Source: Eubacterium plexicaudatum ASF492 (GTDB lineage: Bacteria; Bacillota; Clostridia; Lachnospirales; Lachnospiraceae). Taken from it: 64,000 nucleotides of DNA. This document shows, one piece after another, positions 47,077 through 56,389 of this stretch; the stretch's first letter is position 1, and each line of letters starts with the position of its first letter. The stretch lies in the NCBI RefSeq assembly GCF_000364225.2, contig NZ_AQFT02000001.1, positions 558,001-622,000 of the forward strand, in the 5' to 3' direction. The notes beneath the pieces were generated by a model. That model did no database searches and was not told the DNA's origin. It saw only the letters and a list, made by a program, of their open reading frames with translations. The position numbers were made by a program, and so were the translations under genes.

Positions 47077-47358
47077 ATGTTTGCGGCTCAAACAGGATAC
47101 ATACCACTGACGCGGTCTATGGAAAAGATCAGTAATTTTACGATGGAAAAAGGTATTATGATCGGGTTGTTAATGATTCTGGCTGGTCTTGCAGCATCTG
47201 TTGCAAGTATTGTGATATGGGGAAGAACGGCGTTTGGAAATTTAAATCCGGATGAGATGATGTGAATTACAATACCTGCTATAACGTCATGCGTTATTGG
47301 CATAGAGTTGGTGTTTGGTGGATTTTTCCTTGAAATATTAAAAATAAAACATAAGTAA
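47077..47358 (+). pseudogene. Remnant of a family 2 glycosyltransferase (C-terminal membrane part)
   Basis: The frame encodes MEKGIMIGLLMILAGLAASVASIVIW and then FGNLNPDEMM, TGA at 47263-47265. In the same frame it continues ITIPAITSCVIGIELVFGGFF to TAA at 47356. This matches my memory of the two-helix C-terminus of membrane GT2 proteins, where Arg normally stands at the TGA (CGA to TGA). The catalytic domain is absent. The rest of 46978-47489 shows only a weak hairpin (TTTCTTTCTGAAAGAAA). Confidence 0.6.
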
Positions 47359-47489
47359 AGAAGGCTTTTGGGGAGATACAAAATCGAAGAGTTCGAGGGG
47401 TCGTTAAGTAAATGACATTGGATAAGAACCGTAACTTGCAAATTTTGTTGTATCTGATACAATATATAAAAGACAGGGAGGACTATTAT

Positions 47490-47590
47490 ATGGCAGAAAA
47501 AGAAATGATTCAAAAGAACATAGAAGATTTAAAGCAATTCTTCGGATTTTGGGTGTTAATCTGACAGATATTGACAGAATAAAAGAATAG
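47490..47590 (+). CDS. Small protein (33 aa restored) upstream of the RecQ-like gene
   Basis: ATG 47490 follows GGGAGG. The printed frame ends in TGA after 24 codons. AA at 47536-47537 read as AAA gives a smooth charged helical protein ending LTDIDRIKE and a TAG at 47588-47590. No family is recognised. It lies 86 bp before the helicase gene and might belong to that transcript. Confidence 0.4.
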
Positions 47591-47676
47591 GACAGGTATT
47601 TTGACTTTACGGAATGAATGTTTGCAAGGTGGAGATTTTATGAGCAAAGTCTCATCATAATATGAGGGAAATATTG

Positions 47677-49746
47677 ATGAAAGAATTATTGCAGGAGTTG
47701 AAAAATACTTATGGAGAAGAAGCGGAATTCAGAGACGGGCAGGAGGAAGCAATTCAGGAGGTTCTGAACGGAAAGAGACTGCTGGTAGTTCAGAAAACGG
47801 GATGGGGCAAGAGTCTGGTTTACTTTCTTGCAACCAGAATGATTAGAAAGAGAACGCAGGCGGTTACATTGATCATCAGTCCGCTTTTGGCGCTTATGAA
47901 TAATCAGATTGTTTCAGCAGATAAGCTGGGACTTCAGGTGGAAACAATAAATTCGGAAAATATGGATAACTGGGAAAGTGTTATTGAGAGACTGGAAAAG
48001 AATCGGATTGATGCCCTGATTGTCTCACCGGAACGTTTGGCGAATGAAGAATTTCAGGAACTGTTTCGTACAGGTATCCTGCGGATTGGCCTGTTTGTGG
48101 TCGATGAGGCCCATTGTATTTCTGACTGGGGACATGACTTTCGGCCGGATTACAGGCGTATCGTGGATGTGATCAGGAGACTTCCTTCCAATATCCCGGT
48201 TCTGGCTACTACGGCAACAGCCAATGACAGAGTAATCAAAGATATAAAAGAACAGCTTGGGGAGGATATCATCGTCAGTCGTGGAAGCCTGATGCGTGAG
48301 TCATTGCAGCTGCAGGTCATCAGGCTGACGACAAAAGAGGAGCGTCTGGCCTGGATATTAGATCATATTATGGAATTGCCGGGGACAGGGATTATTTACT
48401 GTTTGACTGTCAGTGACTGTCAGCTGGTATATAAATGGCTCTGTACCAATGGTATTCCCAGCAGATGCTATTATGCAGATCTCAAAAATGATGGAACAGA
48501 GGATAAACAAACGATTGTTGATTTGTTTATGACAAACCAGATTAAGGTGTTGGCAGCCACAGTGGCGTTCGGCATGGGATTTGATAAGCCGGATATTGGT
48601 TTTGTGATTCATTTTCAGAAGCCGGGAAATCTGGTGGCTTATTATCAGCAGATCGGGCGGGCCGGCAGAGGAATCAGCAGGGCATTGGCGATTCTGCTGA
48701 GCGGAGGAGAGGATAACCGGATTAACAATTACTTCATAGAATCCGCGTTTCCTACCGAAGATCTTATGGAAGAAGTCATGTCGGCGGTCAGGGAAAATCC
48801 GGATCCTGGTTTGAAGCAGTCAGATTTTGAAAAACTTATCAATATGAAGCCATCAAAGATCAAAGCATGTTTAAAATATCTGGTGGTAGAAGGGGCCATT
48901 TATAAAGATGGAGCGTATTATCGTCCTGCGGCACGTTTCTGGAAGCCGGATATGGAAAAGAGCAGAGAAATTACGGCAATCAGAAGGAATGAATTGGAGC
49001 AGATGACTGATTTTGCCGGTACCGGAAGCTGTTACATGAAATATATTGCAGGTGTACTGGATGATTCTCGTGCAAAAGCCTGTGGAACATGTTCGAACTG
49101 CCTGAACAGGCCGATAGTATCGGAAGAGCTTCGGCAGAATACGCTTTTAAAGGCACAGAGTTTTATAAAGGAAGATTTTCATGAGATCGATCCGCGCAAA
49201 CAGTGGCCTTCGGGCGTTTTGGTAGATGGAAAGAACAGAATTCCAAAGGAATTTTTGTGTGAGACCGGAAGAGTGTTAAGCTATTATGGAGATGCAGGAT
49301 GGGGCAGACTTGTAGCTGAGGGCAAATACAGAGATCATCATTTTGACGATCAGCTGGTAGAAGCGGCGGCAGGGCTTCTTACCGATTTTGTAGAGGAACA
49401 TGAAATTCGGTGGGTAACAGGCATTCCGTCCTTGAGGAGGCCTGCGTTAGTGCCGGAATTTGCCCGCAGGCTGGCGGCACAGCTGCATTTGAATTATGCG
49501 CAGGTGATTGAGAAAGTAAAAGATACCAGATGCCAGAAAGAATTGAATACCAGTTTTCTCCAATATGAAAACGTAAAAGATTCCTTTGAAGTGAAACAGG
49601 CTTTTAGTGAAAATGTGTTATTGGTCGATGATATGGTAGATTCCAGATGGACATTTACCGTATGTGGTTATAAGCTTCGTGAAAGCGGAAGCGGTAAGGT
49701 GTTTCCGTTTGCACTGGCTAGCAGTGCAGGCAGGGATGGGAGATGA
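47677..49746 (+). CDS. RecQ-like helicase fused to a phosphoribosyltransferase domain
   Basis: The 689-aa protein starts with a RecQ-type SF2 helicase: Walker A QKTGWGKSLVYF, DEAH box VVDEAHCISDWGHDF, ATTATAN, and motif VI QQIGRAGRG. A four-Cys zinc module follows (GSCYMK... CGTCSNC, about residues 445-478). Instead of the RQC and HRDC domains, the C-terminal 200 residues form a PRTase domain (WVTGIPSLRRPALVPEFA; VLLVDDMVDSRWT, the PRPP-binding loop). ATG 47677 follows GAGGG at good spacing; the ATG five codons earlier has none. It ends 4 bp before a DprA-like gene. It is distinct from housekeeping RecQ. Confidence 0.92.
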   Translation: MKELLQELKNTYGEEAEFRDGQEEAIQEVLNGKRLLVVQKTGWGKSLVYFLATRMIRKRTQAVTLIISPLLALMNNQIVSADKLGLQVETINSENMDNWESVIERLEKNRIDALIVSPERLANEEFQELFRTGILRIGLFVVDEAHCISDWGHDFRPDYRRIVDVIRRLPSNIPVLATTATANDRVIKDIKEQLGEDIIVSRGSLMRESLQLQVIRLTTKEERLAWILDHIMELPGTGIIYCLTVSDCQLVYKWLCTNGIPSRCYYADLKNDGTEDKQTIVDLFMTNQIKVLAATVAFGMGFDKPDIGFVIHFQKPGNLVAYYQQIGRAGRGISRALAILLSGGEDNRINNYFIESAFPTEDLMEEVMSAVRENPDPGLKQSDFEKLINMKPSKIKACLKYLVVEGAIYKDGAYYRPAARFWKPDMEKSREITAIRRNELEQMTDFAGTGSCYMKYIAGVLDDSRAKACGTCSNCLNRPIVSEELRQNTLLKAQSFIKEDFHEIDPRKQWPSGVLVDGKNRIPKEFLCETGRVLSYYGDAGWGRLVAEGKYRDHHFDDQLVEAAAGLLTDFVEEHEIRWVTGIPSLRRPALVPEFARRLAAQLHLNYAQVIEKVKDTRCQKELNTSFLQYENVKDSFEVKQAFSENVLLVDDMVDSRWTFTVCGYKLRESGSGKVFPFALASSAGRDGR

Positions 49747-49750
49747 ATCA

Positions 49751-50982
49751 ATGAAATTTTCAGAAAATGCAATGTGTGCAATTTTGCTGTGTTCTTATGT
49801 GGGAATCGGCAAAGAGGATGCCTTTAAACCGCTGACATTGAAAGAATGGAATGCATTTTTGGATCAGGCTGCTCAGAGTGGACAGCAACCCGGCGCGATC
49901 ATGGATCCGCATTTTTTGAAAGAGACAGGCTGCAGCAGAGAGTATATGGAGCGGATTGAAAGGCTGGTGTCCCGGGGCGGCGCAGCTGCTTTTGCGCTGG
50001 AAGAGCTGGAGAAAAAGGGGATCGATATTGTGACGCAGTTTGACTCGGATTATCCGATACTGATCAAACGAAAGCTGAGAAGGAAAGCTCCGCCGGTTTT
50101 CTTTTATTCCGGGGATATCAGCCTGGCAAAAAAATAGGGATCGGTGTTGCAGGATCCAGGAATATAGATGAGGAGGGAGTACGATTTACGCAGAAGCTGG
50201 TGGAAAAAGCAGCGGCAGAACGTCTGGTCATCTATTCCGGGGGCGCAAGAGGAATTGATACGGTTTCAGAGCGGGCAGCTGTGGAATTAGGTTCGGCAGC
50301 GATTTCATTTGTGGCAGATTCTCTTTTAACGAAAATCAGAAAAAAAGATATTCTGGATGCAATTATCAATAAGAAGCAGCTTCTTTTATCAGATGTGAAG
50401 CCGGATGTCGGATTTTCAGCAGCCAGAGCAATGAATCGGAACAAATATATCTATACTTCTTCTTATGGAACTTTTGTAGTGGCTTCTGATTATAATTCAG
50501 GCGGTACCTGGGCCGGTGCTACAGAGGCATTGAAGAATGAATGGACCAAAGTTCTGGTCTGGCAGAATAACAAATATGCCGGAAATGAGAAATTGATCGA
50601 AAAAGGAGCAGTGCCTTACAGCTTTTCAGAAGCATCTCTTTTTGAGCTGCTTACAGAGAAGAAGGAGACTTTTCAGCAAATAGATCTGTTTTCTATTTCT
50701 GGTGAAGCGGTGGAAAATCAGGGCAAATGTGCGGATATAGCAAAAGAGCATAAGAGTGAGGAGCAAAAGAGCCGGCAGATGCCGGAAAGAGGGACAGCGG
50801 AGATTCCGGATCTGTACCATGTGATTGCTCCGTATGTGGTGGAACACATTGGGGAAGGGATGACGAAGGAAGAGGCTGCAGAGGTATTTCAAGTGGCAAA
50901 AGGACAGATGAATACTTGGCTGAAGCAGTTGTGCAGGGATTCCTTTTTGAAATATGTAAAAGGGCGCTATGTAAAGCGGTAA
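49751..50982 (+). CDS. DprA/Smf-like protein paired with the RecQ-PRTase (apparent frameshift)
   Basis: ATG 49751 follows GGGAGATGA. The first half (about 130 aa) is helical with FDSDYPILIKRKLRRKAPPVFFYSGDISLAKK and then breaks. One more A in the run 50128-50134 gives IGIGVAGSRNIDEEGVRF, the DprA Rossmann start, continuing to YSGGARGIDTVSERAAVE and YGTFVVASDYNSGGTWAGATEAL. A C-terminal winged-helix-like part spans about residues 355-410. The restored length is 410 aa. DprA folds bind single-stranded DNA or nucleotides. Tight coupling to the helicase indicates a joint function. Confidence 0.88.
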
Positions 50983-51087
50983 AATGGCATTCTTCCAAAG
51001 CTGCAACGATAACTCTGGGATTAAAGTTACACTGTGCGCATGCAGTGTTTAAGCTTTTATACCAAGCGAGAGTCCTTTTGCTGTTAG

Positions 51088-51124
51088 AGCGTGTCTGAAA
51101 AGTATTTTTCAGGCACGCTTTATT
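51088..51124. terminator. Terminator between the DprA-like gene and the Rpn gene
   Basis: AGCGTGTCTGAAAA (51088-51101) pairs with TTTTCAGGCACGCT (51106-51119), with a 4-base loop and T runs both ways. The sequence resembles the 18-bp repeat at 25946 and 27574. Confidence 0.75.
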
Positions 51125-51155
51125 TTATGAGTTGCGTATTTGTTAGAAATTACTG

Positions 51156-52086
51156 TTAAAGATAATACATTTCCACATACTTTCTGGCATCCTGTAATGT
51201 AAGATCGCATTCTTTTTGAAGTTTTTCGACTGCGGTTACCTGCGGTACACCGAAGTCTTTGCAGATTTTTACGATACCCTCAATTTTGCCCTCGATTTTG
51301 CCCTCGATTTTGCCCTCAATTTTGCCTTCGATTTTACCCTCAATTCTGCCTTTTTCTCTGCTTGCATTTTCTAATTCCTGTAAAGCCGTACACATATTCA
51401 TAACACCTCCTCTGCTTTTCAGTGCTTCGTTCATAAGTACGGTGGATTCGGATGCCGCACCAATGGCGAGTCCAAGCTCCGTGCTGATTTCACGGGTTTT
51501 ATATACTTCTTCAATTTTACGATAATCTCTGCGGTAGATGTTTCGCATAATCTCAAAAAAATCCTGGACATCTGAATTTTGGAACGGTATTCTTCGCTGC
51601 CATGAATTTGAATGAGATTGATCTTATAATCGTTGACAAAGCTTCTTAACTGTTTAGGAATATGTTGCATATCCAGCATATCTAATAAAGAATAAGGTCC
51701 ATCCCAGGCCGTTTCTCCATAATAAACGCATATGGTGACAACCGCATGCAGGCGGTCTTCCCTGCGCAGGCCGGAGAGAAATTCAGCGTCATTTTGCAGC
51801 GGTTCGGATTGTTTGTTGCGTTTGACTGTTTCGGAATATTCCTTCATATAAATAAGCGCGTCTGCTGTCATATTTCTAAGAGGCATGGCATAATGTACTT
51901 TCATTTGGTTTTCCAGCCCAAGAATTACAAAATCAATGCCATAAGAGCTTTTCTTTACAACATATCGGGTTGTAGAATTTTTTCGCCGTGAAACAAAGAA
52001 CCATTAAATAAATCAGCAAAACGGTCATTGTCACGCCAGAAATTTTTCAGCACAATGTCCGGTTTCAGTTTGTTTTTTACAGCCAT
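51156..52086 (-). pseudogene. Rpn-family (PD-(D/E)XK transposase_31) protein, internally deleted and frameshifted
   Basis: The start at 52086 gives the family N-terminus (VKNKLKPDIVLKNFWRDNDRFADLFNGSLF) and soon stops. The next segment (VVKKSSYGIDFVILGLENQMKVHYAMPLRNM) is in another frame and about 30 residues appear missing between them, which removes nuclease-core residues. AA at 51583-51584 should be AAA to join FQNSDVQDFFEIMRNIYRRDYRKIEEVYK. The C-terminus carries six IEGK units and a helical tail. Rpn proteins promote recombination and are often mobile. This copy is probably inactive. Confidence 0.75.
51277..51350 (-). repeat. 12-bp tandem repeat encoding IEGK units
   Basis: About six near-identical 12-bp units (ATTTTGCCCTCG on the plus strand) lie inside the Rpn gene. 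Units of 12 bp keep the frame, so copy number could vary without breaking the protein. Confidence 0.85.
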
Positions 52087-52885
52087 GGCTTTGCCTTCTT
52101 TCTCTGTGGTTTCTTTATATAGAATAGTATAGTTGACGGGTGAAAAGAAGTCAATTGCTTCTTGATAACTGGTTATGGAAGGTTATTTTCATAACCTACA
52201 GTCGTTAAATTCGCTGGTTTCAAATGAACTCAAATATAATATTTGCATGATTTTTTAGAAAAGCAAAATGGAAAATACGATTGGGTATCGTCAGTGTTTT
52301 TTTAAGTGATATACGATCTGCTGCCTGACAGTTCAATCAGATTACAGAGCGGTTTGTACAGACAGTTTTCCGTATTGAAAAATTCTTGGGAGATTATGTG
52401 ACAATTATGAATGCAGATCATGCCATTTCTGACATGTGATAAGTGGAAATTTAGAGATTCATAACAATTTCTATAGAATTGTTATGCTTTACATACATCA
52501 TACAAAATGCAAAAGCCGCTAACATCAAGACTTGGAAGCATTTTGGGGATATCCTACAAATAAATTTATGTCTTAAAACGGCAATTCTGCGATCTGTTAT
52601 TCTAAAATCATCTGTTCTTTATATTATTTGTCTTATTTCCATCGGTTTTTTCTGATTTTTTTATGCACAATACATAAAATTTCGATAAGTATTGCAAAAT
52701 ATAAGAAAAACGAATAGAATACTTGTAAGCTATATATGATATATTTTTAGTAACCATAAGAACTTTTAGGGGATTACAATTCTATAGAAAATGTTATGTT
52801 TTGCATATGTAGTTTTTTGCTTACAGGAATTATTCGGAAGCTTTGACAGACAGGGACCATGATCTGTCAGACAGGAGATGCAAAA
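52087..52885. other. 800-bp AT-rich gap before the polysaccharide cluster
   Basis: I see no gene. Two related blocks occur, at 52470-52499 and 52780-52810, each starting TTCTATAGAA (a perfect palindrome) and continuing WWTGTTATGYTTTRCATA. They look like duplicated regulatory sites, the second 75 bp before the XRE gene. Confidence 0.4.
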
Positions 52886-53220
52886 ATGTATGAATTAGAT
52901 TATTCAAAAATGGGAGTCAGAATCTGCCAGGTTCGCAAACTGAAAGGCTTATCGCAGATTGAGCTTGCAAAAAAATGCGGCATCAGTCTGAGCTTCATGG
53001 GTCATATTGAGCGCGGAACAAAAAAATGAGCATGGATACGTTTGCCACTTTGTGCAGAGAGTTAGAGACCGATGCGGACGGGCTGCTCTGGGGAGTGACG
53101 CAGCCGTCGGAAGCATCCATTCAGAGTATGTGGAAACGGCTGGATCAGAAGAAGGAGGACAGCTATTCGATGTATATCAGAATTATGAAGTCAGTGGCGG
53201 AGATTATGAATGAAGCGTGA
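52886..53220 (+). CDS. XRE-family HTH regulator (apparent frameshift)
   Basis: ATG 52886 follows AGGAGATG. The HTH is complete (MGVRICQVRKLKGLSQIELAKKCGISLSFMGHIERGTKK) but the printed frame stops at TGA 53027. One more A in the run 53020-53026 continues as MSMDTFATLCRELETDADGLLWG to TGA 53220 (111 aa), the normal length of such regulators. It overlaps the first glycosyltransferase gene by 11 bp and probably regulates the polysaccharide cluster. Confidence 0.85.
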
Positions 53221-54462
53221 GGATGGGGCGGCTAAGAAAGTGCTGATGGCAGTATCGGTTGCGTCCATGATTGATCAGTTTAATATGCCGAATATCCGAT
53301 TGCTGTCAGAGCTGGGGTATGAAGTGCATGTAATGTGTAATTTCATGGAAGGCAATACATGCAGCGATCAGCGGATTCGTGAATTTCGAAAGACGCTGAA
53401 CGGTATGGGGGTCGTATGCCATCAGTGGGACTGTCCAAGAAGCATAGTTCCGGCAGGAAAGTGCTTAAGAGCGTATAGGCAGCTATGGAAGCTGACAGGT
53501 CAGGAGCGGTATGAATGGATACATTGCCAGTCACCGGTTGGCGGAGTATTGGCAAGACTGGTTATGCGCAGGAGGGGGATTCGGGTGATCTATACGGCGC
53601 ACGGTTTTCATTTTTACCGTGGTGCTCCGCTGAAAAACTGGCTGCTGTATTATCCGATAGAGAGACTACTGGCTTATTGGACAGATGTGTTGATTACTGT
53701 GAACAAGGAAGATTATTGCTTTGCAAAGCGGAAGCTGCGGGCATCAAAAATATACTATATTCCGGGTGTTGGAATTGATACGGCCATGTTTGCCGGTTTG
53801 CAGCCGCAATGCGCCGGAAAGAGCGCGAGAAAACAATTTTGCAGGAAATATCAGATTCCGCAGGACGTAATCGTGCTGCTGTCTGTGGGCGAATTGAACA
53901 GAGGAAAAATCATCGTATGGTGATTGACGCGCTGGCAGCTTTGGACAGGCAGGATGTGCATTATTTGATCTGCGGCAAGGGAAAGCTGCGCAGGGAGCTG
54001 CAGCAGTATGCATACAGGCTTGGAGTAGGTGACTATATCCATCTGCCGGGTTATCAGGAGCATGTGGAGTGGATTTATCAGAATGCGGATATTTTTGTGT
54101 TTCCGTCTGTCCGGGAAGGAATGCCTGTCGCATTAATGGAAGCCATGGCTGCGGGAATGCCTTGTGTGGTTTCAGACATCAGAGGAAACCGTGAACTGAT
54201 TCAGGATATCGCAGCGCCTGCGGACCATATGCGGATCAGCGCCGCTGCAGCAATGATAAATACGAAATCAGGCGGCATTCGATTTTCATTAAAGCAGCCA
54301 TGGCAGCTTCGGCAGGGGCTGGCGCGGATGATAGTAGATGACAGGCTGCGGCAGGCATGCGGAAGGCATAATCAGGAGAAGATCGGAAAATACGACCAGG
54401 CAGTTGTGCAAAGAAAGATGTGGAAGATATATCAAAAGATGGGTGACAGGAATGCGTTCTGA
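53210..54462 (+). CDS. Glycosyltransferase family 4 (apparent frameshift)
   Basis: The restored protein is 417 aa. The N-terminal half (VLMAVSVASMIDQFNMPNIRLLSELGYEVHVMCNF; VIYTAHGFHFYRGAP) is the acceptor domain of GT4 enzymes. The C-terminal half has HRMVIDALAAL, LPGYQEHVEWIYQNADIFVFPSVREGMPVALMEAMAAGMPCVV, with the donor-site EGMPVALMEA. The break is at the A run 53905-53909 (one A missing), joining LNRGK to NHRMVIDAL. It probably adds an early sugar of the repeat unit in the cytoplasm. Confidence 0.9.
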
Positions 54463-54491
54463 CGATATTCCGGATGAGAAAGGTTAAAAGA

Positions 54492-55397
54492 ATGCCAGAG
54501 ATTTCGGTTATTATGGGAACCTGCAACGAAGTTAGAGAACAGGCCGCACAGGCGATCGATTCCGTATTAAAACAAACGTTTCAGGATTTTGAATTTATTA
54601 TCTGTGACGATGGTTCCAAAGCAATGTTTTATCAGTGGCTTAGAAAATACTGTAAAAAGGATTCGCGGATTATTTTATTGCGGAATCTGAGAAATCAGGG
54701 ACTGGCAGCTGTGTTAAACAGATGTCTCAGCCATGCTTCGGGAAAATATGTTGCCCGTATGGATGCAGACGATTGGTCGAAACCGGATCGATTTGAGAAA
54801 CAGATCACATTTTTACGTCAGCATAAGCAATATGTGCTTGCAGGCAGCAACGCCTGGCTGATGGATGCACATGGAGTCTGGGGAGAACGGAGAATGGAAG
54901 AAGTACCGCAAAAAGAATCTTTCCTGCATACTTCCCCATTTATCCATCCGACTGTCATGATCCGGCGGAAAGAGATGGAGAAGCTGCGCGGATATTGCGA
55001 ATTGCCGGGAATTCGCAGGGCTGAGGATTACGAATTTTTTATGCGGCTGTATGCAAAAGGCTATGAGGGGTATAACCTGCAGGAGGCGCTACTTGTATAT
55101 CGGGAGGACATGCAGTCTTATGCGAAGAGGAAATATCGGTTTCGAATCCATGAATGCAGAGTGCGGTATTATGGATTCCGCCAGCTTGGCGTGTTGAAAG
55201 GCAGCATACATTATGTGTTAAGACCGCTGGTGGCCGGAATGATACCGGCAAAGCTGATGTGCATGGTGCGTAAAAGAAGATTTGGCAACTGCCCGTGGAT
55301 TTTCGGGACAGATGCAAAGATTTTGCAGCGGAAGGCGGAGGTCAGGACGGCAGGAATGTTATATAAGGATTGCGCAGCAGAAGGCAGAGAGAAATGA
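54492..55397 (+). CDS. Glycosyltransferase family 2
   Basis: The 301-aa GT-A enzyme has EISVIMGTCNE at the start, FIICDDGSK, and the metal-binding VARMDADDWSKPDRFEKQ, then a conserved HPTVMIRR and RRAEDYEFFMRLYAKG. I start at ATG 54492 with AAAGG upstream; the ORF opens six codons earlier. It overlaps the next gene by four bases (ATGA). It transfers an unknown sugar in polysaccharide assembly. Confidence 0.92.
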   Translation: MPEISVIMGTCNEVREQAAQAIDSVLKQTFQDFEFIICDDGSKAMFYQWLRKYCKKDSRIILLRNLRNQGLAAVLNRCLSHASGKYVARMDADDWSKPDRFEKQITFLRQHKQYVLAGSNAWLMDAHGVWGERRMEEVPQKESFLHTSPFIHPTVMIRRKEMEKLRGYCELPGIRRAEDYEFFMRLYAKGYEGYNLQEALLVYREDMQSYAKRKYRFRIHECRVRYYGFRQLGVLKGSIHYVLRPLVAGMIPAKLMCMVRKRRFGNCPWIFGTDAKILQRKAEVRTAGMLYKDCAAEGREK

Positions 55398-56389
55398 TCG
55401 GGATTGTTATATTGAATTATAGAAACTGGGAAGATACAAAACGATGCGTGGAAAGCATTTTTCGAAATCCACCAAAAGACGTTTACAAGATCATTCTGGT
55501 GGATAATGCTTCGAATCGGGAACCGGACTTTGAACTGTCGTCTTTTTTGGAAGCATATCAGATCGTATTTGTCCGGAATGCACGGAATCTGGGGTATAAC
55601 GCGGGAAATAATGTCGGAATCCGGTTGGCGCTGGAACTGGGATGCAGCCATATACTGCTGTCTAATAATGATGTGTGCTATCTGCCACGGAGCATTCAGA
55701 CCATGAGCGATTATCTGTCCGGACATTCCAAAGCGGGTATTGTGGGACCGAAGATTCTGGACCGAAACGGGCAGGTGCAGAAAAGCAATCTGTGTCGGAA
55801 GACCGGAATGAAAGAAAAATATATGGTACGCACACGTGCGAATATTCTTTTTCGCAGGCAATGCCGGACTTATTTTGGCTGCGACAGGGATTACGAACAG
55901 ATTTATCGCGTATATGCGGTGCTGGGATGCTGTTTTATGATGTCCGGACGATGTGCACAGGCCATCATGCCATTGGACGAGCATCCGTTTTTGTATGAAG
56001 AGGAGCTGATACTTGGCATTCGTATGGAAGAACAGGGATTTGCTACGGTCTATCACCCGGGAGCAGTGGTCAGGCATTTGCATGGAGGGAGCACAAGGCA
56101 GCAGAAAGCATTTGCATTTGCTCATAATGTACGCAGCGAGATTTACTATTGTCGAAAATATCTGCATGCGACAAAATGGCAAATCTACCCTTTGTATCTG
56201 TACCGTGTATTGCTGTATTTGGCAAGGTGTTTTCGGTATAAAGACTTTCGCCGGAGGTGGCGGTGGTTTTTGAAAATGACAGGAGAGGAATTTCATGTTA
56301 CGTTACAGGAAGATCATTCGATGGATATGCAGCCTGGCCGAAGCAGAAAAAGTCCGGAGCATATGGAAAAGACACAGACAAAAGCATAG
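55394..56389 (+). CDS. Glycosyltransferase family 2 (rhamnosyltransferase-like)
   Basis: The product is 331 aa. Motifs are IGIVILNYRNWEDTKRCVESI, ILVDNASNREP, NLGYNAGNNVGIRLALELG, HILLSNNDVCYLP and FLYEEELILGIRMEEQG, typical of WbbL-type rhamnosyltransferases. The ATG at 55394 overlaps the previous stop. The last 95 bp overlap the start of the WbsX gene in another frame. The C-terminal basic tail read there looks unlike an enzyme end, so this overlap may hide another indel. Confidence 0.9.
   Translation: MIGIVILNYRNWEDTKRCVESIFRNPPKDVYKIILVDNASNREPDFELSSFLEAYQIVFVRNARNLGYNAGNNVGIRLALELGCSHILLSNNDVCYLPRSIQTMSDYLSGHSKAGIVGPKILDRNGQVQKSNLCRKTGMKEKYMVRTRANILFRRQCRTYFGCDRDYEQIYRVYAVLGCCFMMSGRCAQAIMPLDEHPFLYEEELILGIRMEEQGFATVYHPGAVVRHLHGGSTRQQKAFAFAHNVRSEIYYCRKYLHATKWQIYPLYLYRVLLYLARCFRYKDFRRRWRWFLKMTGEEFHVTLQEDHSMDMQPGRSRKSPEHMEKTQTKA

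Noticed and set aside
47677-49746. Ordinary housekeeping RecQ.
   Set aside because: RQC and HRDC domains are missing, a PRTase domain is fused, and the gene is coupled to a DprA-like partner.
49751-50982. Housekeeping DprA of natural transformation.
   Set aside because: The N-terminal region is unlike the usual SAM-type domain, it is cotranscribed with the RecQ-PRTase, and no topA/com genes are nearby.
51277-51350. Short regularly spaced repeats that might be a CRISPR array.
   Set aside because: The 12-bp units are contiguous, lack spacers and encode in-frame IEGK within the Rpn gene.
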